From Ichthyophis bannanicus (lineage: Eukaryota > Chordata > Amphibia > Gymnophiona > Ichthyophiidae): a stretch of 64,000 bases of DNA. The translations under genes and the position numbers were made by a program. Location of the stretch: NCBI GenBank assembly GCA_033557465.1, contig CM066043.1, forward strand, positions 106,692,278-106,756,277. The letters run 5' to 3'. The notes beneath the pieces are model-generated. The model searched no databases, was not told where the DNA came from, and was given only the letters and a program-made list of their open reading frames with translations. Positions 1 to 10,143 of this stretch are shown one piece after another (position 1 is the first letter of the stretch; every line of letters starts with the position of its first letter).

Positions 1-620
1 ACAAAACCAAAGAATTTCCTCAAAGTGCCAGCACGTCAATTAAACCTCAGCTCAGTTACACATGCAGAACATAGACCATCACCAAACAAGGAATCACAAT
101 TTAGAAACAGGAAGGCAATAATTAAACTGGGAACCCCAAAAGCCAAAACTTGGAATGTACAACACTGTAGAAATAAAACTATAAATTAATTTCCTCTTGT
201 ACCAAACAAAGCACAGACGTTAATGATGCACATTTCCCAGAGGTTTCATATTCCAGTTAATAAATTCAAAATAAAGAGATATCTTTCTACCTTTTGTGCA
301 TTTTTTTTCAGTTGCAATTGCTCCAGCCACTTTCTTCTGGTTTCTTCATGTTTTCTGCTAACTCTCCATCGTCTGCTGTCCATTTGTTCTTTCTTCTCTC
401 TTCTAGTCTTTTTTTCCATTCTCTCTCTCTACATCTGCTTTAACATACTAATCTTTCTCCTTTTGCTCTTTCCTCTTTCCTATTTCATCCACACAAATTT
501 TACCGCTCCATCCTCAATCCCCACTTACTCTCCCAATACCCGGCCAATTGTAGATTTTTCATTCCTCCCACACAAAATATTTTTCCCCTCTCCATTTTAC
601 TCTCCCAGCCCCATCCCATT
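1..620. other. Unassigned AT- then pyrimidine-rich sequence
   Basis: No gene is recognised with confidence. From about 280 the plus strand becomes strongly T/C rich. The complementary strand has a short open stretch (about 235-425) rich in K, R, E and Q that resembles a charged helix. It is closed by a stop codon on both sides and has no convincing splice acceptor, so it is most simply explained by the polypurine composition. Confidence 0.4.
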
Positions 621-1975
621 CTAATCCTCCCCCAACATCAGCTCCCTTCTAGTTCCAGTCTCACCCAGCATCCATTCCTTTCTAGTCCCTGCATCAGCCC
701 ATTTCCAGTCCTAGCCCCCCATCAACCCATTTCCAGTCCTAGCTCCCCCATCCATTTTCAGTCTGAGTCCCCCCATCAGCCCATTTCTAGTCATTTCCTA
801 GCCCCATCATCAGCCCATGTCAAATCATAGCTCCCCTCCACTCAGTACAATTCCAGTCCAAGCCCCCCCCCCATGAGCCTACTTCCAGTTCTAGCCCCTC
901 CATGAGTCCATTTCAATTCAAGCCCCCACCACAGCCCATTTCCAATCTTAGCTCCCCCCAACAGCCCATTTCCAGTCCTATCCTAGCTGCTCCATCAGCC
1001 CATTTTCAGTCCTAGCTCCCTTCCCTCACAGCCCATTTCCATTCCAAGCTCCCTCCCCATCAGCTATTTGCAGTTCAAGCCTCCCCTTCCACTCAGCCCA
1101 TTTCCAGTCATAGCAACCCCCCAACCCATTACCAGTCCTAGCCCCCCATCAACCCACTTCCAGTCCTAAACCCCCATCACCCCATTTTCAGTTTAAGCCC
1201 CCCCTATAACCCATTACCAGTCCTAACCCCCCATCACCCCATTTCCAGACATCCCCCATCAGCCCAAAGCCCATTACCAGTCTTAACCCCCCCATAGCCC
1301 ATTACCAGTCCTAACCCCCATCAGCCCACTTCCAGTCTTAACCCCATCAGCCCATTTCCAGTCAGCCCCCCACAGCCCATTGCCAGTCCTAAACCCCCCC
1401 CATCAGCCCACAGCCCATTACCAGTCCTAACCACATCAGCCCACCTCAAGTCCTAACCCCTCCCCATCAGTCCATTTCCTGTCCTAGCCCCCCCCCTTAG
1501 CCCATTATCAGTCCTAACCCCCCCCCCATAGCCCATTAGCAGTTCTAACCCCCCATCACCTCATTTCCAGACAGCCCATCAGCCCACAGCCCATTACCAG
1601 TCTTAACCCCCCCATAGCCCATTACTAGTCCTAACCCCCCCAACAGCCCACAGCCCATCCAGTCCTAACCCCTCCCCATCAGCCCATTTCCTGTCCTAGC
1701 CCCCCCCATAGCCCATTATCAGTCCTAACCCCCATCACCCCATTTCCAGACAGCCCCCATCAGCCCAAAGCTCATTAGCAGTCTTAACCCCCCCATAGCC
1801 CATTACCAGTCCTAACCCCCCATCACCCCATTTCCAGACAGCCCCCATCAGCCCACAGCCCATTAGCAGTCCTACCCCCCTTAGCCCATTAGCAGTCCTA
1901 CCCCCTACCCCCCCAAGCCCATTTCCAGTCCTACCCCCCCCCCTATCCCATTAGCAGTCCTAACCCCCCCCCCCC
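620..1975. repeat. C-rich minisatellite
   Basis: An imperfect tandem array of a unit of roughly 25-30 bases. Each unit is built from the words CAGCCCATTTCCAGTCCTAG or CAGCCCATTACCAGTCCTAA followed by a run of C. Units differ in the C-run length and by short deletions, and higher-order blocks recur (for example units containing CATTTCCAGACAGCCCCCAT). The array ends in a pure C run next to an A-rich tract near 1975-2004. Confidence 0.9.
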
Positions 1976-2003
1976 ATATGGCATATTTAAAAAAAAAAAA
2001 AAA

Positions 2004-2357
2004 AGCTGGCTTTGGCTGCTGCTGCTGCCGCTGCCGCGGCAGAATGCAATGTCCCGCGGGGCCCCCTCCGCCCGCTAAGCCCCTCTGCAAGGGCTTTCAG
2101 ATTCGCGAGGGAGACGCTCTCCCTCGCGTCTCTGTTAAGCCCGCAGGGGCTAATGGGAAATTTCCCATCAGTCCCTCGCGTCTAAAGGGGCTGATAGGAA
2201 ATTTCCCATTAGCCCCTGCGGGCTTAACAGAGACGCGAGGGAGACGCTCTCCCTCGCGAATCTGAAAGCCCTTGCAGAGGGGCTTAGCGGGCGGAGGGGG
2301 CCCCGCGGGACACTGCACTCTGCCGCTGCCGCGTCCGCGGCAGCAGCCAGAGACAGC
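2004..2357. repeat. Long GC-rich inverted repeat (hairpin)
   Basis: Two arms of about 165 bases (2004-2171 and 2191-2357) are near-perfect reverse complements separated by a spacer of about 19 bases. The arms are GC and CpG rich and contain shorter nested palindromes such as GAGGGAGACGCTCTCCCTC. The overlapping ORFs on both strands here are by-products of the symmetry. It is probably the interior of a foldback or MITE-type DNA element whose right end is at about 2450. Confidence 0.9.
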
Positions 2358-2382
2358 TTTTTCTTTTTTGCGGACCTACCCG

Positions 2383-2450
2383 CGTGCCAGCTGCAAGGCC
2401 TTCGCGTGCCACAGCTGGCACGCGTGCCATAGGTTCGCCATCGCTGCCCT
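2383..2450 (-). mobile_element. hAT-like element terminus
   Basis: Read on the minus strand, this begins CAGCGATGGCGAACCTATGG and continues with repeated GGCACGCG words. From memory this resembles the terminal inverted repeat of some vertebrate hAT transposons. No matching left end is visible; the C-rich minisatellite lies where it would be expected. The hairpin at 2004-2357 may be the body of the same element. Confidence 0.5.
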
Positions 2451-2459
2451 AGGCCCATG

Positions 2460-3900
2460 CGCTCCATGAAAGGACTGAGAACAAGCATGAAGTCCAGAAG
2501 CAGAAGGGAAGAAAGGCTTTCCAGGCTGGTAGCAACAGGAGTCCAAAGACCCCCAAGGAGTCTGATCAACACACCCACAAGGAGAAGGCAGAGGCTGACT
2601 GAAAAGGGGCTCTTGCCCTCTTCCCAGGCCCCCTAGATCTGTTCTCTGGAAGGCAGTAAGATTTTGTCTTACTCAGTCCTTCACCAGCTTCTCCAAATCC
2701 GCCCCAAAAAGAAGCTTCTCTTTAAAGGCCAGTTGGGCTTTGGAAAATGTGTCCACTTCCCCGTATCTGTTCCAAATCCAAGCACTGTGTCACCATCAAC
2801 AGGGCACTATCCCTGTCCATTAGACATGCCAGATTATTATGGTTTTCTTTTCTGATGCCATGCACCAACTCCAAAAGAGGGGATAGTATCATCCGGTAGA
2901 AGAGACTGAATCCACTGGAGCAGGAATCGAGACGTCAAGCCTGTACATATCCTCAACTGAAGAATAGCAGCCACCGCAGTGAACTGGTTCATCAACAACA
3001 AATCCACCTTTTGGTCCAAAATATCCTTTAAGGCCAATTCACCTTCCACGAGAATAGTAATCCAGCTGGTAACCGCCGTGACCTGTGCACCAATCATGGG
3101 AATACTAAACCACACAACACACTCCTTCTCAGGAGAGCATACATCTTCTTATACGCCCTTAGACCCTTATGCTGGGAGCAGGGGGAAATCCCACTCCAAC
3201 CAGACCATGTCCTTCATCACCTCCAGGAACAGGAAGACAGTAGTAGATTTCCGTATTCCTTGCAGAAGTGGATGTACCTTCAGCTCCTCCTCAGGGCCTG
3301 GAGCATCCACCAAGCCCAATGTGGATGAGACGCTGGCAATTAACACCACCAGTTCCTCCTTCTAGAACAAGTGGAAGGCACTGGCCTCTTTGTAATCTTC
3401 TGAATGCGAGAGTACTTCTTCATCCACATCAGAGCCCAGAATCGAGGCAGTCGACTTCAATTCATAGTCCAAATCTCAGACAGATCCCAGTTGATCCCCA
3501 TCTTCAGGCCCTTTGCTGCAGACACTTAGCCATAGGCAATTGAACAACACCTGTACTCTCAGCATGACCCTCTCAAGATTGTGCGGGGGGGGGGGGGAGG
3601 GCGCAGAGGCTGCAGGGTCTCAATTTCTACCCCAGAATGACCAGGCCTATTGTAAAAAAGGAGAAAAAATTTGGGGAGGACAATCCAAACTCCAGAAGCT
3701 CTCCACGGAGAAAGGACCCCCTACACAAGGGAACATAGCTGCTATGAATCCCCTAGAGGGCAGGGAGTAGCCACAGCATAGTTGCTGGAACTTCCAGGCA
3801 GCCGACTGGTTATACTTACCCACAACGCCATCCACCACCACCAGCCCTAAGGCATTCAAGGCTACACTAACTGCATCTCCCAACTGAGAAAGGGGGAACC
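2460..3900 (-). pseudogene. Decayed DIRS retrotransposon gag fragment
   Basis: Minus-strand reading frames match, piece by piece, the gag of the better preserved DIRS element at 55.2-56.8 kb. At about 3000-3115 are a V-T-A-V-T run, an I-x-V-E-G-E motif and A-L-K-D-x-x-D-Q-K-V-D, where the intact copy has PVEGAAALKDGQDKKVD. At about 2690-2730 a LLFG-x-x-LEKLVKD motif matches LLFGEALEKLVKD. Frames are broken by several indels and stops, so it is non-functional. The N-terminal part towards 3900 is only weakly recognisable. Confidence 0.75.
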
Positions 3901-4914
3901 AGGTCCTCCAGAGATGACTCAGAAGCTACCATGCAAGAAGAGCAGAGTCCAGAAGCTGGATATGAGACAGCTCACTTGCACACAGGCCAAACAACAACAT
4001 TTCTTGGAAGAAGACAGAGTTAAGACAAAAGTATCACAACAGAGCACGCTAAGGCTGTGGCAGCCTGGAAGGCACACATTAACAGCACTTACAGATTATG
4101 GATGCTTGGGTAAGAACACACATTGAAACTATGTGGACAGAACACATGCACAGGCCCTGCATGCCACCTGGTGCACAACAGTAAAGACACTACTAACACA
4201 TGCAAGAAAAGGCAGGAAACCCCTACACCACACCAACAGTCCACCCCAAATTGACAAATCAGGAGCCCACAACAAGGACAAAGACAAGGTTAAGCCTTGT
4301 TACTCACCTCCTGATTGCACAGCAGAAATTCAACAGGCTTTTATTGCAAGAGCATGGAGCTGCACCAATTTTCCCTCCTCCTATGGCTACCGTGAAGATC
4401 ACAGTCTAATAGAGCCTCCCATTTTATTTATTTATTTGAACAGTTTTATATACTGCCCCTTCCAGAGATCAGGGGCGGTTTACATAGAACACAACAAGAA
4501 GTTACCTAGAACCAAGTATAATTATATACATTGAAACATTGTAAATCCATAACTATGTACATGGGGTGCACAAGTGAAAGCCACCCTCAAGGTGGTCATT
4601 CACGAGCATTTAAACCCATTTTTTCTCTCAATTATTCAGATTTTCAGTGGAGAAAATCCAACCACCATCTAGTGGAGACAAAAGAATACTGAGGAGACTT
4701 CTGGGGGCTGAGGCGGATAGAGGCATGGGAATGGTGTCATTGAAACCTGAGCTTTTCATTTTTTTTTTGTTTCCACCAATCTGCTGGAGGAGGAACAAAA
4801 TTCACTTGCCTGGACTGGTCTAGCAAGACAAAACTGAAGAAACCCCCCCTCCACACACAAAAAAAACCCAGCCATAGGCTCCAAAACGGATAATATTTGC
4901 CAATGTATATGGTG
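3901..4914. other. Unassigned, probably old repeat DNA
   Basis: No gene is recognised. The first few hundred bases may continue the decayed DIRS element. A LINE-type tail lies at 4425-4530. The remainder (4531-4914) is ordinary-looking with an A/C-rich stretch. Confidence 0.4.
4425..4530 (-). repeat. LINE 3' tail (L2/CR1-type), minus strand
   Basis: On the minus strand the sequence runs TAAACCGCCCCTGATC, then a GGCAGTATATAAA-like motif, then AAATAAATAAAT. The same terminal signature (TAAACCGCC...GGCGGTATATAAA...AAATAAATAAA) ends the LINEs at 31.9 and 35.3 kb in this window, so this is a short 5'-truncated copy of that family. Confidence 0.75.
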
Positions 4915-5140
4915 AAATTAGATCTTACCTGCTAATTTGCTTTCCTTGAGTACCTCCAATCCAGATGTGTGGATTGTCCCACCTCACCAGCAGCTGGAGA
5001 CTGGGCAAGCCAAATCCTGATATTGTCACGCTACATAGGTAGCTGGCGATGCCTACCAAGTCTAGTATTCTATTGACAACGCAAACTCCAAGAGCAACAA
5101 TTAAGAACTAGTATAAAAAAACTACTATTTTACACTATCA
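4915..5140. repeat. DIRS-like inverted terminal repeat fragment
   Basis: Read as reverse complement, the sequence contains TGGATTGGAGG, then CAAATTAGCAGGTAAGATCTAATTT. This aligns with the outer end of the right terminal repeat of the DIRS element at 60.2 kb (GATTGTGGAGG ... CAATTACCAGG ... GTAATTT). Its outer edge faces low coordinates, so it is not the 5' end of the minus-strand gag fragment to its left but a separate end fragment. Confidence 0.5.
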
Positions 5141-5295
5141 TTCCCATCCACTGCTTTTGTTATCCTTATATTTTTTCTTCACAAACTGTAATGAGCATCA
5201 GTCGTTGGAACCTCTGCAGGACTCCCGTATAACCAAAAAAACAAAGCAAAACAAGAACAACGCAGTACACCCTCCCCCCTCCCTCCCTGCCCCCC

Positions 5296-5935
5296 CGAAA
5301 AGGTAGAAAAGGCAACGGCAAAAGCTAGAAGGATGCTTGGGTGCATACGGAGAGGAATGGCTAGCAGAAAAAAGGAAGTGATAATGCCTCTGTATGTGTC
5401 TTTGGTGCGACCTCATTTGGAGTATAGTGTGCAATTCTGGAGACCGCACCTTCAAAAGGATGTGAACAGGATGGAGTCTGTGCAGAGGGAGGCTACTAAA
5501 ATGATTAGTGGTCTTCATTATAAAGCATATGAGGACAGACTGAAGGATCTTAATATGTACACCTTAGAGGAAAGGCGGGATAGAGGTGATATGATTGAGA
5601 TGTTTAAATACCTCCGTGGCATAAATGCTCAGGGAGAGAGCCTCTTTCAATTGAAAGCAAGTTCTGCTACGAGGGGACATGGGATGAGGGTGAAGGGAGA
5701 TAGATTCAGGAGTGATATGCGGAAATATTTCTTTACGGAGAGTAGTGGATCCGTGGAATAGTCTCCCAGTGGAGGTGGTAGAGATGAGGACAGTAACTGA
5801 ATTCAAAAAAGCATGGGACAAACACGGAGGATCTCTAAAAGGTAATAAGGGGACTGTTGTAGTTGTTATGGAAGGACAGAATAGATAGGCCATGTGGTCT
5901 TTTTCTGTCATCATATTTCTATGTTTCTATGGAGA
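5296..5935 (+). pseudogene. CR1-type LINE 3' fragment
   Basis: This is the C-terminal end of a CR1/L2-type (Jockey superfamily) reverse transcriptase ORF. Recognisable motifs include LVRPHLEYSVQFW, a TKMISGL-like motif, YTLEERRDRGDMIEMFKYL, and a 3' untranslated end reading TTTTCTGTCATCAT then a TTTCTATG repeat. A one-base disruption near 5745 breaks the frame. Closely related copies occur at 47112-47820 (plus) and 62331-64000 (minus). The copy is 5' truncated near 5296, as is usual for LINEs. Confidence 0.85.
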
Positions 5936-6708
5936 AAGACTGATAGAATTCTGCAAGACCAACGATCTATTCATCTCAAACACCTTCTTCCAGCAACACA
6001 AGCGGCGACTGTACACATGGACTTCACCCAATGGATTGTATAAAAATCAAATTGACTACATCTGTGGAAGTCAACGATGGAAAAGTTCTATAACATCAAC
6101 AAAGACAAAGCCTGGAGCCGACTGTGGTACAGATCATCAACTACTAGTATGCAAACTCAAGCTAAAGTTGAAAAAGAGCAAATCACTCATTAATGCAGCA
6201 AAATATGACCTTGAGGATATACTACTGGAATTTAAAGACTGCCTGCAAAAATCGATTTGCTGTTTTAGATACAAAATGACAGAGCTCCAGAAGAGTTATG
6301 GAATGACATCAAGAAGGTTGTGTTGGAAGAAAGCGAGAGGTCTCTACAAAAGATGAAAAAGCAAAAACGGCCAAAATGGATGACGGAAGAAACTCTGAAA
6401 ATTACCCAGAAACGCAGAGAAGCTAAAGCCAGAGGAGAAAGAAAGACAATAACAGAACTCAGATTTCCAACGTGCAGCAAGACAGGACAAGGAAAAGTAC
6501 TACAAGGACACATGCAAGGAAATAGAAGCAGAAACTATTAGAGGAAGAACAAGATCGGCTTTCCTAAAGCTACGAGAGTTAAAGAAAAAGTTCCAGCCTC
6601 AAATTGGAATGTTACAAGATGCTCATGGTTCTATGTTGAATGATGCTGAGAAGATCAAGAAAAGGTGGAAGGAATATACAGAGTTTTTATATGATAAAGA
6701 TCAAGTTA
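5936..6708 (+). pseudogene. RTE (BovB-like) LINE, 5' segment
   Basis: Encodes the end of an apurinic-type endonuclease domain (TWTSPNGLYKNQIDYICG followed by a GTDHQLLVCKL motif) and the linker to the reverse transcriptase (KKRWKEYTEFLYDKD). It is interrupted at about 6708 by an L2-type LINE and resumes at 14756, where the next codons (D-Q-Q-P-F, then YDREPLVMKEEVEAALKALS) continue the same protein. Internal frameshifts and stops make it a pseudogene. The RTE assignment rests on the motif order and the GGCACTTAACAACAAC 3' end at 16309. Confidence 0.85.
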
Positions 6709-8354
6709 CGTGCTTTGGATCGTTGCCCCCGTTAAACCCTTCAAACCCCGGCACCGTGCTCATCAATCTAGGTACCACGCCGGGCTCTTTCTGCTTCGCT
6801 CCCAATTGCGAAGAGCCGAGCGATTTTGGCGCAAAGTCCCTTCTGCCTCATCTTATCAGCATTTCAAATCTTGTCACGCTTACTACCGGTCTGCCATCCA
6901 CCAGGCAAAGTATTCTTTTTACTCATCCTCGATCACAGCTGCCCCGAATAGGTCCCGCCAACTCGTTGCGACACTGACTACCCTCTCTCGACTGCAATCC
7001 CCTACAGCTCAGGATGCTCTCCTTCTTGAACAAGCTCCTAGCCCCACTTCTTTGGCGACATACTTTTTCTCTAAAGTTCAGAATCTTCGCTCCTCTCTTC
7101 CTCACTGTCCTCCGGCCTTGATGTCACCTCCCCCTGTTTCCCCTCCTTCCTCCCCCACACCTGGTCTGCTTTCTCTCCAATTTCCTCCCCAGAACTGCTC
7201 CAACTTTTGTCAACTACCCGCAAAACCACTTGTGCTTTGGATCCCATTCCCTCTGTCTGGTTCTCTGAACCTCCCGCTGTACTCCTTCAACCCCTTCTGA
7301 CGATCATTAACTCCAGTCTTTTGTCCGGTCTTTTTCCTACCCCCTGGAAGCACGCCACAGTGCGTCCTTTATTGAAACAACCCACCCTTGCTCCCTCGGT
7401 CTCTGCGCACTATCGTCCAGTCTCCAATCTCTCCTTCTCTTCCAAGCTCCTGGAAAAAGTAGTGTTCTCACAGCTTTCTCACTTTCTCGACTCAATACTT
7501 TTTCTTCATCCCAGACAATCCGGGTTTCGACCCGGCTTTAGTGTTGAGACCACGATTGCAGCAGTTCTGAATGAAATTCACACCTCTCATGATCAGGGCA
7601 ATATCACTCTGGCTGTCTCACTTGACCTCTCTGCAGCCTTCGACTTGGTGGATCACGCTCTTCTCCTCTCTCGCCTTCGGGACGCGGGCATCCGTGGTTT
7701 GGTGTATCACTGGTTTCACTCATTCCTCTGTCACCGGTCCTTTGCTGTCTCTTTTGCTCTTTCCACCTCCGATCGTTTCCCACTCCACTGTGGTGTCCCT
7801 CAGGGATCGATTCTGGCCCCCCTACTGTTTAATGTTTTTCTTGTCCCCCTGGCTCTACTCATCCAGCAATCTGGGATCTCTAGCTACTTCTATGCCGATG
7901 ATATCTTTCTTCTGCACCATACTTCATCATCTCACCCTGATATATCTCCTTTAAATGACTGTCTGGCCACTATCTCCTCTTGGCTCTCCTCTAACTGCCT
8001 AGTACTCAACGTCTCCAAGACTGCTGCCATTTGGTTCCCGCACACCTCCCCTATTCCTTCACTCGCTCCATCCCTTTCAGGCTCCAGCATTACTCTAGTA
8101 CCCCAACTCCGTTATCTTGGAGTTTTTCTGGATAGTGCCCTCAGTTTCCACAACCATATCTCTCATGTCTCCAGGTGCTCCTTCATGTGCCTTCGACAAA
8201 TTCGTGCTATTCATCCATTCTTGTCCACTCAGGTTATCACCACTCTCCTTCTCTCCCTGATCATCACCAGACTAGACTTCTGCAACATCATTTTTGCCGT
8301 TATTCCCCAGTATCAAAGACGCCGCTTACAATTAATTCAGAATACCGCCGCTCA
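6709..8354 (+). pseudogene. L2-type LINE, reverse transcriptase segment
   Basis: The main frame (7207-8354) encodes a non-LTR reverse transcriptase. Motifs in order are YRPVSNLSFSSKLLEKVV, SGFRPGFSVET, LDLSAAFDLVDH, GVPQGSILAPLLFN, YADD at 7891-7902, LRYLGVFLD and the thumb motif RLDFCN. Upstream (6709-7206, shifted frame) is a linker with a RRAERFWRK motif typical of the L2 group. The sequence is interrupted after codons for Q-N-T-A-A by an L1 insertion and resumes at 14233. Because of one frameshift and the insertion it cannot be functional. Confidence 0.85.
8339..8354. repeat. Target-site duplication, left copy (L1)
   Basis: AGAATACCGCCGCTCA occurs here and again at 14217-14232, immediately after the L1 poly(A) tail. 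The last 15 bases are unambiguous; the first A merges with the tail. It proves insertion of a whole L1 into the L2-type LINE by target-primed reverse transcription. Confidence 0.95.
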
Positions 8355-8376
8355 GGGGGCGGAGCCTGCAACGATC

Positions 8377-8388
8377 CAAGATGGCCGC
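8377..8388 (+). promoter_or_regulatory. YY1-like site at L1 5' end
   Basis: CAAGATGGCCGC lies about 22 bases from the L1 start. Mammalian L1 5' untranslated regions carry a YY1 site (CAAGATGGCCG) at nearly the same distance from the first base, where it directs accurate initiation. The surrounding GGCGGAGCC ... CTAGCTCC context is also similar. Function here is inferred by analogy. Confidence 0.6.
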
Positions 8389-8416
8389 ATAATCCTAGCT
8401 CCCTGCCCGGTTTAAC

Positions 8417-9344
8417 TTGCAAATTGATCTCCTTGGTTGTGGAGTACGAGTGAGTGAGCCCTCCTCTGCTTTAAAGACGTGGGAAATGGCTGTGAGTAAG
8501 CCTACCAAGTTAGAATTTGGTGGAAGTTCAAACTCGGCTACTAAACGTCTTAAACCTGACCCCCCCTCCCCGCTGAAATCGACCGGAGGCCATGATTGCG
8601 GCGTGGGCACACAAGAGGTGCTTCGGGAGATCAGAGCCGTAAGAGACCTGGTGTCGGCCAATGGTGAAACTTTGGCTGTCGTTCAGTCCGACATTCTTGA
8701 GTTGAAGGAACTCAAAGTGCAGGTGGCGGCCCTAGCAGCTAGGATGGATGTCACGGAGGGCAAAATGGTAGCCCAAGAGCAGCAACTGCGACAAGTGGAG
8801 AGAAACAGAAAGCGGATTGAGGCCCTCGAGCGGAGCTTAGAGGACCAAAGTAACCGGGGCGCGCCGCAATAACATCAGGGTGGTCGGCATACCGGAAGGC
8901 GCAGAGGGTACCAATGCTGTTGAGTTTCTGGAAAAACTGCTGCCCAAGATTCTCCAGCTAAAGCTCCTCTATCCGCTAGAAATAGATAGGGCGCACAGAG
9001 TGCCGTCGCAGGCGGGCCCACAGCAGAGGTTCCCGAGGCCTTTGATAATGCGTGTACTGCGGTACTCGCAGGTGGCGCAAATCATGACCGCAGCCAGGGC
9101 GCGCGGTCCGGTAAAATTTGATGAGCACACAGTGGCGCTTTACCCGGACTTTTGTAAGGCCACAGTAGAGAAGAGAAAGCTACTTTTGGCATTCCGCCCG
9201 CGGCTCCAGCAATTACAGGCCCGTTATGGCATGTTTTATCCTGCAAGATTGAGGGTGACTCTGCACAACCAGACTCGCACGTTCGAAGACCCTGCTGCCC
9301 TGCGAGTTTTCCTGGAAGAAAAAGAGGCTATGCTCATGCAGTGA
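8417..9344 (+). pseudogene. L1 ORF1 protein, single frameshift
   Basis: Encodes an L1-type ORF1 RNA-binding protein in two frames, 8417-8872 and 8880-9344. A methionine at 8486 (MAVSKPTKLE) is a likelier start than 8417. The first part has a basic/proline head and a heptad-rich coiled coil (about 8650-8860). The second has the RRM-like core starting RVVGIPEG, an IDRAHRVP motif and a C-terminal domain with LRVTLHNQTRTFEDP. The frame changes in the GC-rich stretch at about 8850-8870, where one extra base would explain the switch to the RRNNIRV frame. ORF1p coats element RNA as a trimer in known L1s. Confidence 0.9.
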
Positions 9345-10143
9345 TGGGTGCCTTTTGGACATTGAGTGTAGGGCTGGACTTTGTGTTACACAGGACGGTC
9401 CCGGAGTATGGTGGAGTGTTGTACATACTCCAAGCAGGACATGGAGCGCGGGGCTTTGGCCGCGCTGTTTCGTTTGGCTGCTGACCTAGCAAAATGTTTT
9501 GGTGCCTGCGGGGATCGGGCAGCCTGTCTTTTCCTGTGGCTGTAGGTCCCATGATGCACCGAAGTGCCCACGGGTGCAAACAGAACGTCGGACTGGACTT
9601 GATGGTTAATTGTTCAGTTAATCTATGCTGTTTTTCTGTTGTGGTTCTGGGGCTGTGGTGGTGGCAATGATAATGGGGGGCTTTGTTAGTTGGATATGTG
9701 GTGGTATGAATGTCAAGAGCCTGTTGTGGTTGCTGGATGTATGGTGGTATGATTGTGGAGGGACGAGACGGATGCCTGTTGTGTTGAAGTTAGTTTATGG
9801 GGGAAGGGAAGGAGGGAGGGGGGGTGGGGAGGGCTGCTGCTGTAAGCCTTCAGTCAAGGTGTGGGGGCTTGAGAGATATCAAACCTGAGGGAGGGAACTA
9901 ATATGGGGTAATGAGGGGCTGGGGGGGTGAAATGTAAGGGATACAAGGGGATAAGAATGGATACTTGTGTATGGGCGGGGTGGGTTATGTGGCAGTCTGG
10001 ATGGGAATGGTTCTCCCGTTAACAGCTCCGTGTTGGAGCAATTGGGTGTCTCCCTGGGTTCCTCTGATACACTGGGCAGGATGCTGTTTTTATACTTTGA
10101 TGGTGGGCCTGCACCACTCTTGCAACAAAGATAATCTTGTGCC
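9345..10143 (+). other. L1 inter-ORF spacer, GT-rich
   Basis: About 800 bases between ORF1 and ORF2 with no long ORF on the plus strand and a strongly G/T-skewed composition, including runs such as GGAAGGAGGGAGGGGGGGTGG. It is far longer than the roughly 60-base spacer of mammalian L1. It may hold an internal promoter or translation-reinitiation signals for ORF2, but nothing specific can be read from it. Confidence 0.7.

Noticed and set aside
223..624. Plus-strand ORF of 133 codons, hydrophobic
   Set aside because: Pyrimidine-rich DNA gives F/L/S-rich peptides; it has no recognisable signal or domain.
1905..2578. Several overlapping ORFs on both strands with similar peptides
   Set aside because: They are mirror readings of the long inverted repeat and minisatellite. 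No protein motif is present.
2664..4534. Plus-strand ORFs of 60-133 codons
   Set aside because: These lie opposite the decayed DIRS gag and have no motif of their own.
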